From contig JAJNNX010000071.1 in the NCBI GenBank assembly GCA_023159155.1, positions 1 to 64,000 on the forward strand: DNA of 64,000 bases, written 5' to 3'. The position numbers were made by a program, and so were the translations under genes. This document shows positions 21,622 through 33,830 of this stretch, in pieces. Below the pieces are notes generated by a model. That model saw nothing but the letters and a program-made list of their open reading frames with translations, searched no databases and had not been told where the DNA came from. The DNA comes from Ustulina deusta (taxonomy: Eukaryota > Ascomycota > Sordariomycetes > Xylariales > Xylariaceae). Position 1 is the first letter of the stretch. Every line of letters begins with the position of its first letter.

Positions 21622-22582
21622 AAGTGGTGCTTTACTACGCTTTGTTTTATTATAGATGCTATACTATACTGTTTTTTTTGATTTTGTAAAGTTATAAAAA
21701 CATTTTTTTAAAAGCAGCAAACCAATCCTTTGTATTTTGTAAGCTGTAGTAGCGCTACTAACGTTATATTGTTTAAGTAAGTATAACTACTAAGCTATAC
21801 ATAGATTTTTGTATTTTATATATATTTCTGCAAAGATTTATAAGTAGGTTTAATACTAAAAAGCAAGCTTAGTATAGTACTTTTATATTTTAAAAATTAA
21901 TTAGTTACTAAGGTTGTATTGTATATAATAACTAAAAGTATTAAAAAAGCTTGTAAATATTATAGATACCTTTAAAAATACTAAGCAAAATATTAATTAG
22001 AGCATGCTTATTAGCTAATTTAAGTACGTATATTTTATTTAGTAGTTTATTTTAATAAAACATTTTATTTAATTTAATTTTTTTTTTATATTTTTTATAT
22101 ATAGTTTATTTTGTACTATTTATTTTATACTATTTATAAGTTGGTTTATGTTTAGTTTTGGCGATTTTTATTTTTTAAAATATTTATTAAACAATATAAT
22201 AGATTTAGTAAATAAGCTTTTGTTAGGCTTAGACTTAGGCAAGCATAGTAGTTTTTATAACTTATAAAGCTTTTGATTAGTATTAAAGATTATAAATCTA
22301 CTGCTTAACTTTTATATAAAAAATGTTAGGTTTAACAAGGAGATAATAGGCTTTTTTATTAAATATTTTTAAAAAATTAACTTTAGTATTTTGTTAATAC
22401 GTAAAAATATTAAAACGTTTTATTAAAGATTTAATAAATTTTATATTTAGTGAAAAAAATTTATAAGAATATTATATATAATAAATAAAAAACTTAATAA
22501 TTTAATAAAAATATTTGCTATATAAAGCTTAGCGTTAGTTTTAAAAGCAAAACTTATATATTTTATACTAAGCATTAGGTTT
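21622..22582 (+). other. C-1 leader region
   Basis: About 960 bp between the LTR and the first recognisable gag codon. AT-rich and RIPed, with no convincing frame. It may hold the 5' UTR and part of a longer gag N-terminus whose start was lost. Confidence 0.45.
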
Positions 22583-22733
22583 ATGGCAAATATAGCTGCA
22601 CTTAATTTTATAACTTTAATACTTTCTCTGCTGCGATCTAGCTACAAAAAAAAGCCCGAAATATGCGAAGCATTGGGTGGAGATCTTTTGGATTTTTTAG
22701 AACTAGATAATAACAATGGCAACCCTAATTGTT

Positions 22734-22735
<2 letters not shown>

Positions 22736-22764
<29 letters not shown>
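22736..22764 (+). repeat. AAT trinucleotide microsatellite in C-1 gag
   Basis: An AAT run coding for about ten Asn residues, flanked by Cys-Cys and Ser-Lys-Gln codons. Read on the other strand it gives a spurious poly-Leu frame (22642-22851). Confidence 0.9.
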
Positions 22765-22766
<2 letters not shown>

Positions 22767-23707
22767 GCAAGCAATAGCTAAGAGGGAATACCTCTAGTGC
22801 TAAATCAATATTTATTAAAGGAGAAATATTTAGGTTTAAATATAACAACATTAGTATTTTTAATTTAGAATGGGATAACTTTAATAATCGAAGGGTTATA
22901 GCTAATAAAAAAAATATTATTTATATTAATATTTATTTTTTTATTAATTATATTAATATTATATTAAAAGTAGGCGGATTAGGAAGTAGTTAAGTTAAAT
23001 TTTTGTTTGATTATTTATTAGTAGGATTAGTTTTGCTATAATAAAACAATAAAATAACTATTTTATAATATTAAATTTTTTAATTTTTTAGAATTAGGCT
23101 ACTAATAAAACATTTAGAAAAATATTTTAAAATCTATACTAGTTAAATTATTTAAAAGTTCTTAGAAAGAAAGCTTATTTTTTAAAATATAGCTAAAAAT
23201 TATAATATATTCTTTTAGTATATATAGTGTAAGCTTTGTTATACTAAAGCTAACAATATATTAGCAGAAAATAACTTTAATTAGATTAAAGTTATAAAAA
23301 ATATTTGTAATTAATAAAAAAAAACTATTATAAATTATATTTATGCTTTTAAATAAAAAAAAAATTTCAAAAATTAAATAAAAAAATCAAAAAAACACAA
23401 TATAGGTTAAAGCGTAAAACTAAAAAATAATATCTAAATATAAAGCTTTAGATAAAGTACTTGTTAAACAGCGCTAATACTTTTTTAACAAAAATATTTT
23501 AATTTTTAAGATTATTTTGTTAGAATAATTATTTAGATTGCTATTTGGATTATTATAATTGTAGCTGTTGCTATAGCAAAAAATATTAAAAGTCAAATAT
23601 TTTTTTTTAATACAAACCTTATTTTTAATATAGCAAAAAAAACAATAAAGATTTATAAATAAAAAACCAATAAAATTAAGATTGAAAAATATATTATAAT
23701 AATAATT

Positions 23708-23803
23708 AAAATTATTATTGTAATAACAGTTAGAACTATTATTATAATAATAATTAGAACTATTATTATAATAGTAATTAAGACTGCTATTGTAATAATA
23801 GTT
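23708..23803 (+). repeat. Four tandem 24-bp repeats in C-1 gag tail
   Basis: Four head-to-tail 24-base units (23708, 23732, 23756, 23780), exactly in register with codons. The least mutated unit contains GACTGCTATTGTAATAATAG, so the ancestral 8-residue unit probably held Asp-Cys-Tyr-Cys-Asn-Asn. A fifth, decayed unit may precede. This kind of Cys/Asn repeat is unusual for a gag. Confidence 0.75.
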
Positions 23804-24169
23804 AAAAATATAACTAAAGTTATAATTATAGCTAGAATAAAAAATATAATAAAGATTACAATTATAAAAAAAGTAAAAAAGATATATAGCGTAATAAAGG
23901 CTATAACTATATATATTTTGCTAATATATAGTCTAGCAGCAAAAAAAGACTGTTTTTTTTTAATACTAAGTTTAGCTACTATAGTAGTGCTTTTTATTAT
24001 ATATTTAATTTAATATTTCTTTATTATTACTATTATAAAAAATATAAATTATTAGTAATGCTTAAGTTTTATTTATATTATTATTAATTAAAGGTTAAAT
24101 TAGAAAAATTAGCTAAAATTAATACTTAATTACTAGTTAATTTTGCCTAATATATTTGCAGATATTGTG

Positions 24170-27100
24170 CTTAAGAATTCCTTTTGTATAACGTATTGTT
24201 TTAGTACTTATATATTTGTTTATATGCTAAAAATAAGGTAGTCCTTAAGCCGGAAGGTATTTTTAGCTATAAGCTAGTATTTAAAACTATAATTACTACT
24301 GTTTAAAACAAAGCTTTATATATATTAAACGCTAATATTTTTATTATAGCTACTTTTAGTGCTAATTTATATAATAAAGCGTTTAGTTTAAGTTATATTT
24401 ATTTGGGGTTTAATGTTCAGCTAACCCTAATAGGAACGGATGTAAGAGTTTGTAGTGACCTAAAAACCAGCAAGACTATTATTAGCCGATTTTATTTAAA
24501 AACCTTTAAGCATACTATAAAAGAGCGCAAAAGTAAAGTAATTATTATTAGAAATATTGTAGTAATTTTAACAATATAGGCCAAGTTTAAGTTTTATATG
24601 CGTAGCGTAAATAAAAATAGCAAACTTTTTATTATATTATATAAAAAAAAAAGTTGGATTATTAATAACTATTTATAGCTAGGTATGTTTATTAAAAATA
24701 ATTTTTTTTTTATATTGTAATAATTAATTATTAATATAGTATTATTATTTTTTACAGACTTAATAACTTTATAATTATGTTTGATATAATAGTGCGTAGC
24801 TGTAAATATATGCAATAAGTAGTAAATATATAAAAGGTAATATTATAGAGTGGCAAAAGCGCTTATGTTTAAGTAGACTATAAGCTTTTATTTACTAATT
24901 ATAGTTTTTATTTTATAGCTATATATAAAAATATTATAAATATTGTACTAGATATAAAAATATTATATATAGTACTAGTAATAAATAATGCTATAATACT
25001 AGTAAAAATTAGTAAAAGTATTAAGCTAGGGTAGATCTGCGAGAATTAAGATAGTAAAAGTTATGTTAGTTTATAGAAGTTAGTAATAATAGCGCTGGCT
25101 GTGGCGGCTATAGCCTTTGTTACCTTACTAGCTAAAGTAGTAAGATTAGGGTTTTTTAATATTACTAATTTAATAATTTTTATAAATACTAAATTTAATA
25201 TATTATTTATTATTACTATAATTGCAATTAATATTTTTTTTTATAGATATAATAGTTGATATAAATAAGTTAGCTAATTAGATAGTATTTATAGTAATTT
25301 TTATAAAAGCTGCGGGAGGATATATTTTAGGTGTTTTTAGAGCTTAGTAAATGCTTATAATAAAAGTCCTTAAGGCAAGCAAAATGTGTATAACAAATAT
25401 TTTTTTTATTAATGCTATATTTAATATAATTAAGGAAGCGGGTGTATTGTTAGCTTATAATATTTATATGCTAGTGCTAGACAAGCTACTTAAGCTTAAG
25501 ATTTTAGAGATATATGTTATTTTTAATATAAAAAAGCTGGCAGATTTTTTTAAAAAAGTGACTAAGGAAAGAATTGATATTTATATAAAAAAAACTTTTA
25601 AAGCTGCAAAGTTTGCTAAAATTATTAATGCTTATAATATTTGGAAAAATTAAAGTAAAGTAAATATTTTTTTAGATTAGTAATTTAAAATTTTGTTTGT
25701 TAATAATTAGTAAAAGATAAAATAGAGTTTATAATTATATTTTTTGAGTTGTTGTAATATAAAAGTTTTTAATATAATATATAATAAATTTTATAAAATA
25801 GGTTATATAAAATAGATAGATAAGCTAATTTTTATTTTTTTTTATTTTTGTTATTTAAAAAAAAATATATAACGTAAATAAAGGCTAAGTAGTTATTGAT
25901 TTGTAATAGCTTAATAAAGTTCCTATTTTTAATAAAAAAATTTTTTTTTATAAAGCAAAATAATTAGTAGTTTGTTAGGCAAACGTTATATTATTTATAT
26001 AAATATAACTAGCTTTTTTTATTAGTTTAAAGTCTATTTAGATTTTAAAGATAAATTTATAATTATTAGCCCCTAAGGTATAAAAAGGTTAAACATAGCC
26101 CTTATAGGGTTTTATAATATGTTTAAGTATATTTAAAGGTATATAGATAGGCAGTTTTGACTATTTTTATAGTTTTATTATTGTTTTATTAATAATAATA
26201 TTATTTTTTTTAATATATATAAAGAGCACTTTAAATATTTAGGTATTATATTTGGCTTATTTTAAATAAAGAATATTGCGATATTTTTTAAAAAGTTTTT
26301 TATTAGGTATTTATTAATTAAATTTTTTAGATTTTAGGTTAATACGCTTGGGATATTTATTATTAAAGAACATATATAAATTTTTAAATAGTTTGTTTTT
26401 TTTAAAAACTTATAAGTTTTTAAATAATATTTTAGTACTAGCAGCTTTTTTTATAATTTTTTATTATACTATGCTAAACTAGCCGAACTATTATAAAATT
26501 GTAAGATAGTTTTTCTAGTGAAGGGACAACAAGAAAGTAAGGTTATTAATAGCAACTTTAGGAAGCAAAAATATTATGTTTATATAACTTATTATAAACT
26601 AAGCTAAGTAGAGTTAGTATTTTTTTATATAGTCCAAAAGGCTATTTGTTTTAAGACTATGTTATATTATTACAACTCTGATTACGTTCTATATATCTAG
26701 CTAAATAGGTCTTTTAAGCAAAGCTTTAAAGTAATAATATTTTATACTAAAAAAGATTTTAAATAGATATTAAATAAAACTATATTTTTTATAAAGATAG
26801 AACTAGTAATATACTTAAATAAATATATTTTATAAACAGAGATTAAGTATAACTTTTTAGAGTTAAAAGTTGCTTGTTTAGTATAAATAGCAAAAAAGCT
26901 TTATATTATAGTATATTTAAACAGGCGGCTAGTTATAATACTTATTAATTATTTAGCTACTAAAAATATTATAGATCAAATAACGCAGATTATATTAGTT
27001 ACTAATTATACTAATAATAAGCTAGTAAACTTGTTTGTTTATTTATTATAGTATAGATTTTAAATATATTATTTTTTAAGCTAATTAAACTATATTTCTA

Positions 27101-28900
27101 ATATGCTTAGTTAATTAAGCGTAGTATAAAATATAATAAATATAGATAGTAAACTAAAGCAAATAAACAAACTAGTAGTGCTAGATTTAATTTAGAATAT
27201 AATTAAATATTTAAGCAAAACTATTATAAATAATAAGTAAAAACAGGATTTTTGTTTAATATATAAAGCGGATATACAGCTAAAAAAGATCTTTAGTAAA
27301 CTAATAATAAATAAGTAGCAAAAAGTTAACAAAAACGTGAAAATATTTTTTAAAACTAGGTATTTTTTTTGTATTATAGACGGGCTAATTTATAATATAT
27401 ATAAAAGTAATAAATAGTTTTATGTTTTATATAGTATGTTTAAACAAATATTTATAGCAATATATAATAAAAAATATTATACTAGTTCTAACTAAATAAT
27501 AAAAAACTTTAAGCTTTATTTTATTTATTATAAATTATAGCTAGTTAAAAAATATATAGAATATTGCCTAAGATATGATTTTAATTATATTAATAAATTA
27601 AAGCTAATAGGAAGTTTGTATTTTATTTGCCCTAAAGATACGCTGTTTATATAAATAATTATAATAGATTTTATTTCATTTTTGCTTTTAGTCAAATTAA
27701 TTAGTATACTTTAGTAACTTATAGGAAAAGTTTACTATAAAACTTATAATTATATACTGACTATATTATATTATATGTTTAAGCAAATATTATTAATACT
27801 AAGTAATAAGAAATATATAGCTAAACAATAAGCTGCTACGTTTATATACTACTTATTGCTAAACAACTAAAATATTTTAAAAGGAATTATATTTGACCAA
27901 AATTGAAAATTTATTTCTAAATTTTAGAAAAGAATATAAAAAGCTTTAAATACTAAATTGCTAATAATTACGGCTTACTATTTATAAAAAGATAGTTTGT
28001 CTAAACAAAAAAACTAAACTATAAAAATAACTATATATTTTTATAACTTTTTATAACCTAAGTTTAATTAGGTTAAGTTTATACTAGTTTTATAATAGAA
28101 CTTTAATTCTATATAATTATATATTATATAATTAATTTTTTACAAATAGTTGTTTGGATTTAAGCTATTTAAACTTTTTGATATTATAACTAAGCAGATT
28201 AATAGATATATTTTTAAAAAAGTATAAAGTATACGCAAATATTTGTGTTAGAACGCTAAGCTAGCAATAGATTTTGCTATAGTAAAATCTAAAAAACAGT
28301 TCAACAAGAAGTATTGTATGCTTTAATTTAAGCTAGGAAATAAAGTTTTTTTTTGCTTATATAATAGTTATTATTTGCTTGGCAAGCTTTTGAGAAAGTT
28401 TTTGTAGCAAAAAGCCAGATTTTGGACTATTAAGCAAAGGATCGGGAATCTAGTATACAAACTAGATTTTTTATTATATTACTAAATATATTTTATAATA
28501 TTAGTAGCCTAGTTATACTTTATAAAAAATAATAATAATTTATTTAAACATATAGCACTTTTACTTAGACTTATAAAAACTAATTAATATTTTAATTTAA
28601 ATAATAATAACAATATCTATAAAGTCGAAATAATTATATAATATTACTTTAATTATTATAAAAATAAGTTTAAATATTTTATTAAATAAAAAAAGTAGAA
28701 ATATAAGTATAATTGTTAGTATTTAAAGTACTATTTTTATTATTTAAAAGATTTTGTTAAAGACTACTAAAATAAGCGCAAGTTATAACTTAACTTTTAG
28801 TACGAACTAAAAAAAAGCTTAAAAAATATATTTAGACGTTAAAAAAAATTACGTAAGGGCGTAAGCTTTTCTAAATTAATTTTTATAAAACAAGCACTTT
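24170..28900 (+). pseudogene. C-1 pol remnant (protease, RT, RNase H, integrase)
   Basis: RT fingers and palm: ISPQGIKRLNIALIGF near 26065, then the active site as Phe-Ile-Asn-Asn (about 26190), YKEHFKYLGIIFGLF (about 26218). Thumb/connection about 26330-26500. RNase H: YNSDYVLYI at 26660, ELKVACLV (about 26860), ending near 27110 (LNYISNMLSQLS for the LNYVPDALSRLS-type motif). Integrase zinc finger about 27340-27590, core from about 27590 (LIGSLYFICP) to about 28200. A 100-codon open stretch at 25351-25653 is a surviving part of pol upstream of RT, not a separate gene. Protease was not placed securely. Non-functional. Confidence 0.78.
25351..25653 (+). pseudogene. Open 100-codon stretch of C-1 pol
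   Basis: Starts with a Met codon and is Lys/Ile/Leu-rich, ending in NAYNIWKN before a TAA. It lies in line between the protease area and RT of C-1, in the element's sense strand, so it is most simply a piece of the polyprotein that escaped stop-forming mutations. It has few Gln and Trp codons, the targets that RIP turns into stops. Confidence 0.6.
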
Positions 28901-29263
28901 TAATTAAATTTATATTTAAAATAATAATTAAGCTATTAATACTTAATAACATAGTATTTAAAATAATAATTAAATTAGTAATTTTTGTTAAAACTGCACC
29001 CGAGCTAGCGATTGTTAGAAAGGCAATTAATAAAAATATGCCAGAAAATATACTACTAGTAAAAACAACTGGACTACTTAAACTATTAGTTAAAGCAGCA
29101 ATAAAAAAAGCATTAGTTATTCTAGTACAACATAGCAGCTGTTTAAAAAAAAAAAGTAGAAATATACAGATATAAATAATTAAAAAACAACCCTAGTTGT
29201 TTATATGTATAAATAGTTAATACTTGCTAAGCTTAGCAAAAGGTTTTTTTGTGCCCGGCATTT

Positions 29264-29466
29264 TAATAAAAATCTATAGGGGGCTCGAACTAATAACTTT
29301 GAATAGTGGCTTATACCCTAGGTTAGGACAGGTTTATATTAGGTGGCCTATGTTCCTGTAAGTGGGACCTCGCACATAGATATATTAGACCTTCTAATAT
29401 TCTGCTACGCACTTATTCTTTTTTAATTTATTATTTTTATTTATATACTTATTAGTCTTTCTATTA
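29264..29466 (+). repeat. C-1 3' LTR
   Basis: 203 bp, same length as the 5' LTR. Keeps GGGGGCTCGAAC and GTAAGTGGGACCTCGCACATAG. Ends TCTATTA before TAGGA (29467-29471). Confidence 0.9.
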
Positions 29467-29576
29467 TAGGACTAATAAAAATTCTTTTATTAGTCCTCCT
29501 ATTTATTTTAACTAAAATATATAACTAAAATAAATTAATTATTTTTTAAAATATTAACTTAATTATAAATTAATAG
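29467..29576 (+). pseudogene. A-5 gag/protease junction piece between C-1 and A-6
   Basis: 110 bp of A sequence equal to about 11845-11950 of A-2. The TAGGA duplication on the left and AATAG (29572-29576) on the right mark the two insertions. Confidence 0.85.
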
Positions 29577-29832
29577 TGTTACAATCAGTCGAGTAAAGCT
29601 TCTATAGCTAGTTTATTAATACTATAAACGAAGACTTTAAACTAAAAAAGAAAAAAAGGAAGAAAGAAAGTTAGAGTTTATAAAATAAATAAATATAGAT
29701 TTTATATGTATAGCTGCAAAGTTAGGTTGGTCCATGCGTAGATTTCCTATTTTATTGCTATATAGGTCTAAAGTTCTTGCAAGTCTTGCTAAAACTGTAC
29801 CTAAAACTATACAGATTATATTAATTGTTATA
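29577..29832 (-). repeat. A-6 3' LTR
   Basis: 256 bp, starting TGTTACAATCAG on plus. The pol frame runs without a stop from the end of pol into this LTR (minus strand, 29864 down to 29637), so a 75-codon frame here is the pol tail read into U3. Confidence 0.88.
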
Positions 29833-32800
29833 CTATTTCTTTCTAAAACTAAAAGTTTAAACATAGTTTTAACTCAAAGTTACTAATAATATTAGGTTTA
29901 TATAGTTTTTTTATATTATATTGCTTTATTATTGTTTTTATAATTGTTTATAAATTTATTAGCTATTATTATATATATTTATTTTTATAATTTTATAAAA
30001 AATCTAAAAGCTTTTTTGTAAGTTTTATAAAATTAGTTAAGTTTAATTAGTATATTTTTAAAATTTTAGGCTATATATTAAGTATTATTAAAATTGCAGC
30101 TTTGTTAAGCAATCTAGTATTATAATTTTTTACTTTTTTATATATTTTTAATTATTTAATTTGTTTAATTTTAAATTTTGTTTTACTATTAATATTTTTA
30201 GCTAAAAGCAATAATTAGATTTATTAAAATAAAAAATTATTGTTTGTTTTTTATAATTAGTTAGTATAAAATAAGTTTTTTATTTTATAAAAGTTAAACA
30301 AATTAAAAATATAACTAAATTTTTATTTTTTTTAAATTTTGAAAAATCTAATTAATTAAAAATTTAATCTAGTAGTTAATATTTATATTATAAAACTTTT
30401 TTTTTTAAAAAAACTTTGTTTTTTATTTTAAAATTTATTAAACGTTTTTTTTTATTAACTTATAGCTTGTATTGTTTTTATATAAAAATTGCTATATTAT
30501 ATATTATTTTTTAAATATTTTAAGTTTAACAGACTAGTTTAAGCGCTTACTGCTTAGTATTAAAATTTATAATAGTTTTGGTAATATTTACTATTAAAAG
30601 GTTTTATGTTTTAATTTTTATTATTACTTTTAGTAATAATATATTAATTAATAAATATTATAAAAAATTATATATAAAGTTTAAAACAAAAAAATAAATA
30701 TTTTAATTGTTTTAGTATTTATTAATATAAAAACGGAATTATTAGACTAGTTTTTAATTAGTTAATTTTATTGCTTCTTGGGTTTAAAGGTAGTAAGTAC
30801 TGCTAAAGCAGTGTTTAGTACTTATAAAACTATTAATTGTTACTATAAACTTAAAAATAAATAATCTTATATTATTTAATATTTATATGTTTAGTATACT
30901 AAAAAATCTATATAAACTTTTATAGTATTATATAGCTAGTAATTTTGTAATATTTATTTTTTTGCTAAGTAAAGTTATAATTAAATAGTTAAATTTATTT
31001 ATAAATATTTATATATAGTTATAACCCTATTAGTTAGGTAGTATATTTTTGCTATTTATTACTATATGTTGCTATATTATAGCTAGTATAAACAATAGGT
31101 AAAAAAAGCCAGAAGTTTTATTTTATAATATTTTGTTTTTTTTATAGTTATAATAATTATATATATATTATTTATAATTGTATTTTAAATAAAACTAGTA
31201 GTATTTTTGTTTTAATATTTTCATTATTTTATATTAACTTTAGTATATAATAATTAAAAATATATAAGCTTTTTGAATTAAAGCTATATAAAAAAAAATA
31301 GTCCTATTTAAAGTAATTTTAAGTATATATAGTTTTTTGTTTTTATTTCTTAGATTTTATAGCTAGTTTTTTTATTTAATTAAGTTTATTAGGTTAGCTT
31401 TTCGGAAAGTATTAGGTAAAAAGTCTATAGTTAATATAAAATTTAGTATTTTATTAGGCAGGACTAATATTATTATTTATTTTTTAGTTTTTTTAGTTTT
31501 AATTATAAAAAGCTTAGCTATTTTTTTGTCCTAGTTAGTATTAAAAAGTAATATTAAAGTTTAATAAAAAATTGGCCTAGTGTATTTATTGTATTAATAA
31601 AATTTATTTATTTAAAAAATATAATAAAGCTTAATAATTAATTATTATAAAGAATTTAGTTTTAAAAAGCTTTAAGTAATAATATTCTAAAATTTATATT
31701 ATTATTAAAAGTTTATAGTTTTAAATTAGGTAAACTTGTTTAGTTAATATTATTATTTTAAAAAAATATTTTATAAGTTTTTAGGTTATATTTTTTTATT
31801 GCTATTAAATAATTTTTTTTATTATATTACGTAAAATATTTGTTTTTATTTATATTAGTTAGCCAGGCCTAAAAAAAGCTAAAATAAATATTTTATAAGC
31901 TAGCAGTTTTATATGTTTAAAAACTTATTTTTGTTCTAGTTCTATTATAAATAACTTATTTTTTTTTAATAGTTAATTTAAAAAAGCAGTAATTTTATTA
32001 GTATAGTAAATAAATATGCGAACGTAATTATAAAGCTTAAAAAATAACCGGATTAATTTAATATTTTTAAAATTTTTAAAGTTTTAATTTAGGATTGCTT
32101 AGATCTTTATAGGGTTAATTTTAATCTTTATTCTAGTTTTTATAACTATTTTTAAATAGTTAATAATAAATATATTAAAACAAAACTTTTTAATATTTTT
32201 TTAATATTTAGCTTATATAAGTAATAAATTATTTTTTTATAATAAGTTTAATATTATTTTTTAGTTTTAGAATAAATTAAAATGTTATTTATATAAATAT
32301 TTATAAACTTGTTTAAAAGTTTTTAAATTTGCGTATTAATCAACGCTTGCTATTAAAAAGGTTTTATTTTTAAACTGAATAGTAAGACTTTTTATTAAAA
32401 TATTTTTTTATAAATTTAGAAAAAAATAAAGTAATATAATTTTATAGTTAATAATAATGAGTAAAAAGTTTTAATAATATTTAGTTTTATAAATTAAATA
32501 GTATTATAATAATTAAATATAATATTACTAATATTTAGAACTAATATAATTTGATTTTTTAAATATATATTTTTTTATTAATAATTAATTATAAACTTAT
32601 ATTTAATTAATTTAGGTTTAAATACAAATAAAATAAAAGTAATATTTAAGTTTATATTTTGTTTAATAAAATCTATAGCTAGTAGCTTATTTATAAACTT
32701 TTTTTTAAATAGAATAAATTATATAAGTATATAATATTAATAAAAGCTAGAAGTATATTTTTTATTATTAAGTTTTAGTATTATATTAAATCTTAGTTAT

Positions 32801-33830
32801 AATAGTAGTAAAGTTTTAAATTTCTTTTTTTAAAAAGAACTTTTTTAAGTATAATAGCTAAAAAGGTAAAAAGCTTTGTACTAACTTTATATATTAGGGG
32901 TTTTTTTTTTTTAGAAATAAGATTAATTTATTATTAAAAGTTTTTTATAGTATTACTTAGTTAATCTAAATTTATTTTTTTAAGTCTTTTTTAAATAGCT
33001 TAGTATAGCTATTTTTAATTATTATAAATTTAATTATAATAAGTTTTTTTGGAGTTTTTTTAGTTAGTTGCTTTTATTTATCCTAGTAGGAATAATTCTA
33101 AAAGTCTTCTATAATTTTTTTAATAGTAGCTTAGTCTTTTTTTTTTTTTAAAGTTATTATATAGACCTTTTTTATTTTAGGTTTGGGGGTCCTAGGTCTT
33201 TTTTTTGTTTTTTTAGTTCTAGTTATCTTTAGAATAATTGTTTTGTTTTGAAAGGTTGTTTTAATATTTAATAGTGTTTTTTTAACGCTTAATTATATTA
33301 ATCTATATTTTTTTATATTTTTAGGTTCATATTTTGTTGTTTATAGTTAAAAAGTTTAACTATAATTATTAGTAAAAATTAAGCTAATAAAAATAGATTA
33401 TTTCGCTAGATTAATTGTTATTTTTAAGTTTTTATTAAAATATTTTGTTTTGCTAACTATTTAATACTAATAATAATATTATAACTAAGGTTAGTAATTT
33501 AGAATATTTAGTTTTTAAATTATTAATTATTAATTTTTATAATATATATTAAATATTTGTAAACTTTGCTAATTATTTTACTTTAGTAGTTATAAAGCTT
33601 TTAAAGTTTAGCTAACTAAACTATTTTTATTTTTAATTATTACTTAACTTATTATATAAATTTGTAGCTAATTATTAAAAAAATATAAGTTTTAATATTA
33701 TATAAAACTAAAGTTTTTATTTTAATATTATTAATTTATAATTAAGAAAGTATTTTAAAAATAATTAATTTGTTTTAGCTATATATTTTAGTTAAAATAA
33801 ATAGAAGAACTAATAAAAAGATTTTTATTA
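29833..33830 (-). pseudogene. A-6 pol remnant
   Basis: All A-family pol domains in the standard order on the minus strand; RT box at 32284-32295 reads Tyr-Ile-Asn-Asn. Chromodomain near 30020-30190. RIP is heavy, with TAA/TAG throughout. Confidence 0.78.

Larger units (their letters stand above)
22583..23900 (+). pseudogene. C-1 gag remnant with Asn run and Cys-rich repeats
   Basis: Opens with ATG at 22583 (MANIAALNFITLILSLLRSS), an open stretch of 64 codons ending in a pure Asn run encoded by an AAT microsatellite (22736-22764). One TAG (a RIPed CAG) later the frame goes on into the capsid-like part: FNLEWDNFNNRRVIANKKN near 22860, then a long helical region to about 23310, as in fungal Gypsy gags. 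Further on, Cys-coding patches (about 23535-23580) and a 24-bp tandem repeat (23708-23803) suggest a Cys/Asn-rich low-complexity tail. Whether 22583 is the true start is uncertain. Confidence 0.65.
21419..29466 (+). mobile_element. C-1: complete Ty3/Gypsy element of a separate lineage
   Basis: 8048 bp with two 203-bp LTRs (21419-21621, 29264-29466) and perfect target duplication TAGGA (21414-21418, 29467-29471). Gag, an Asn/Cys-rich segment, RT, RNase H and integrase follow on the plus strand. Its RNase H and RT wording differs clearly from A and B and matches a common Pezizomycotina Gypsy type. No chromodomain was recognised. RIPed, but parts of the LTR and the 22.58-22.87 kb segment are well preserved. 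Confidence 0.9.

Noticed and set aside
22642..22851. 69-codon poly-Leu frame, minus strand
   Set aside because: It is the reverse reading of the AAT (Asn) microsatellite in C-1 gag.
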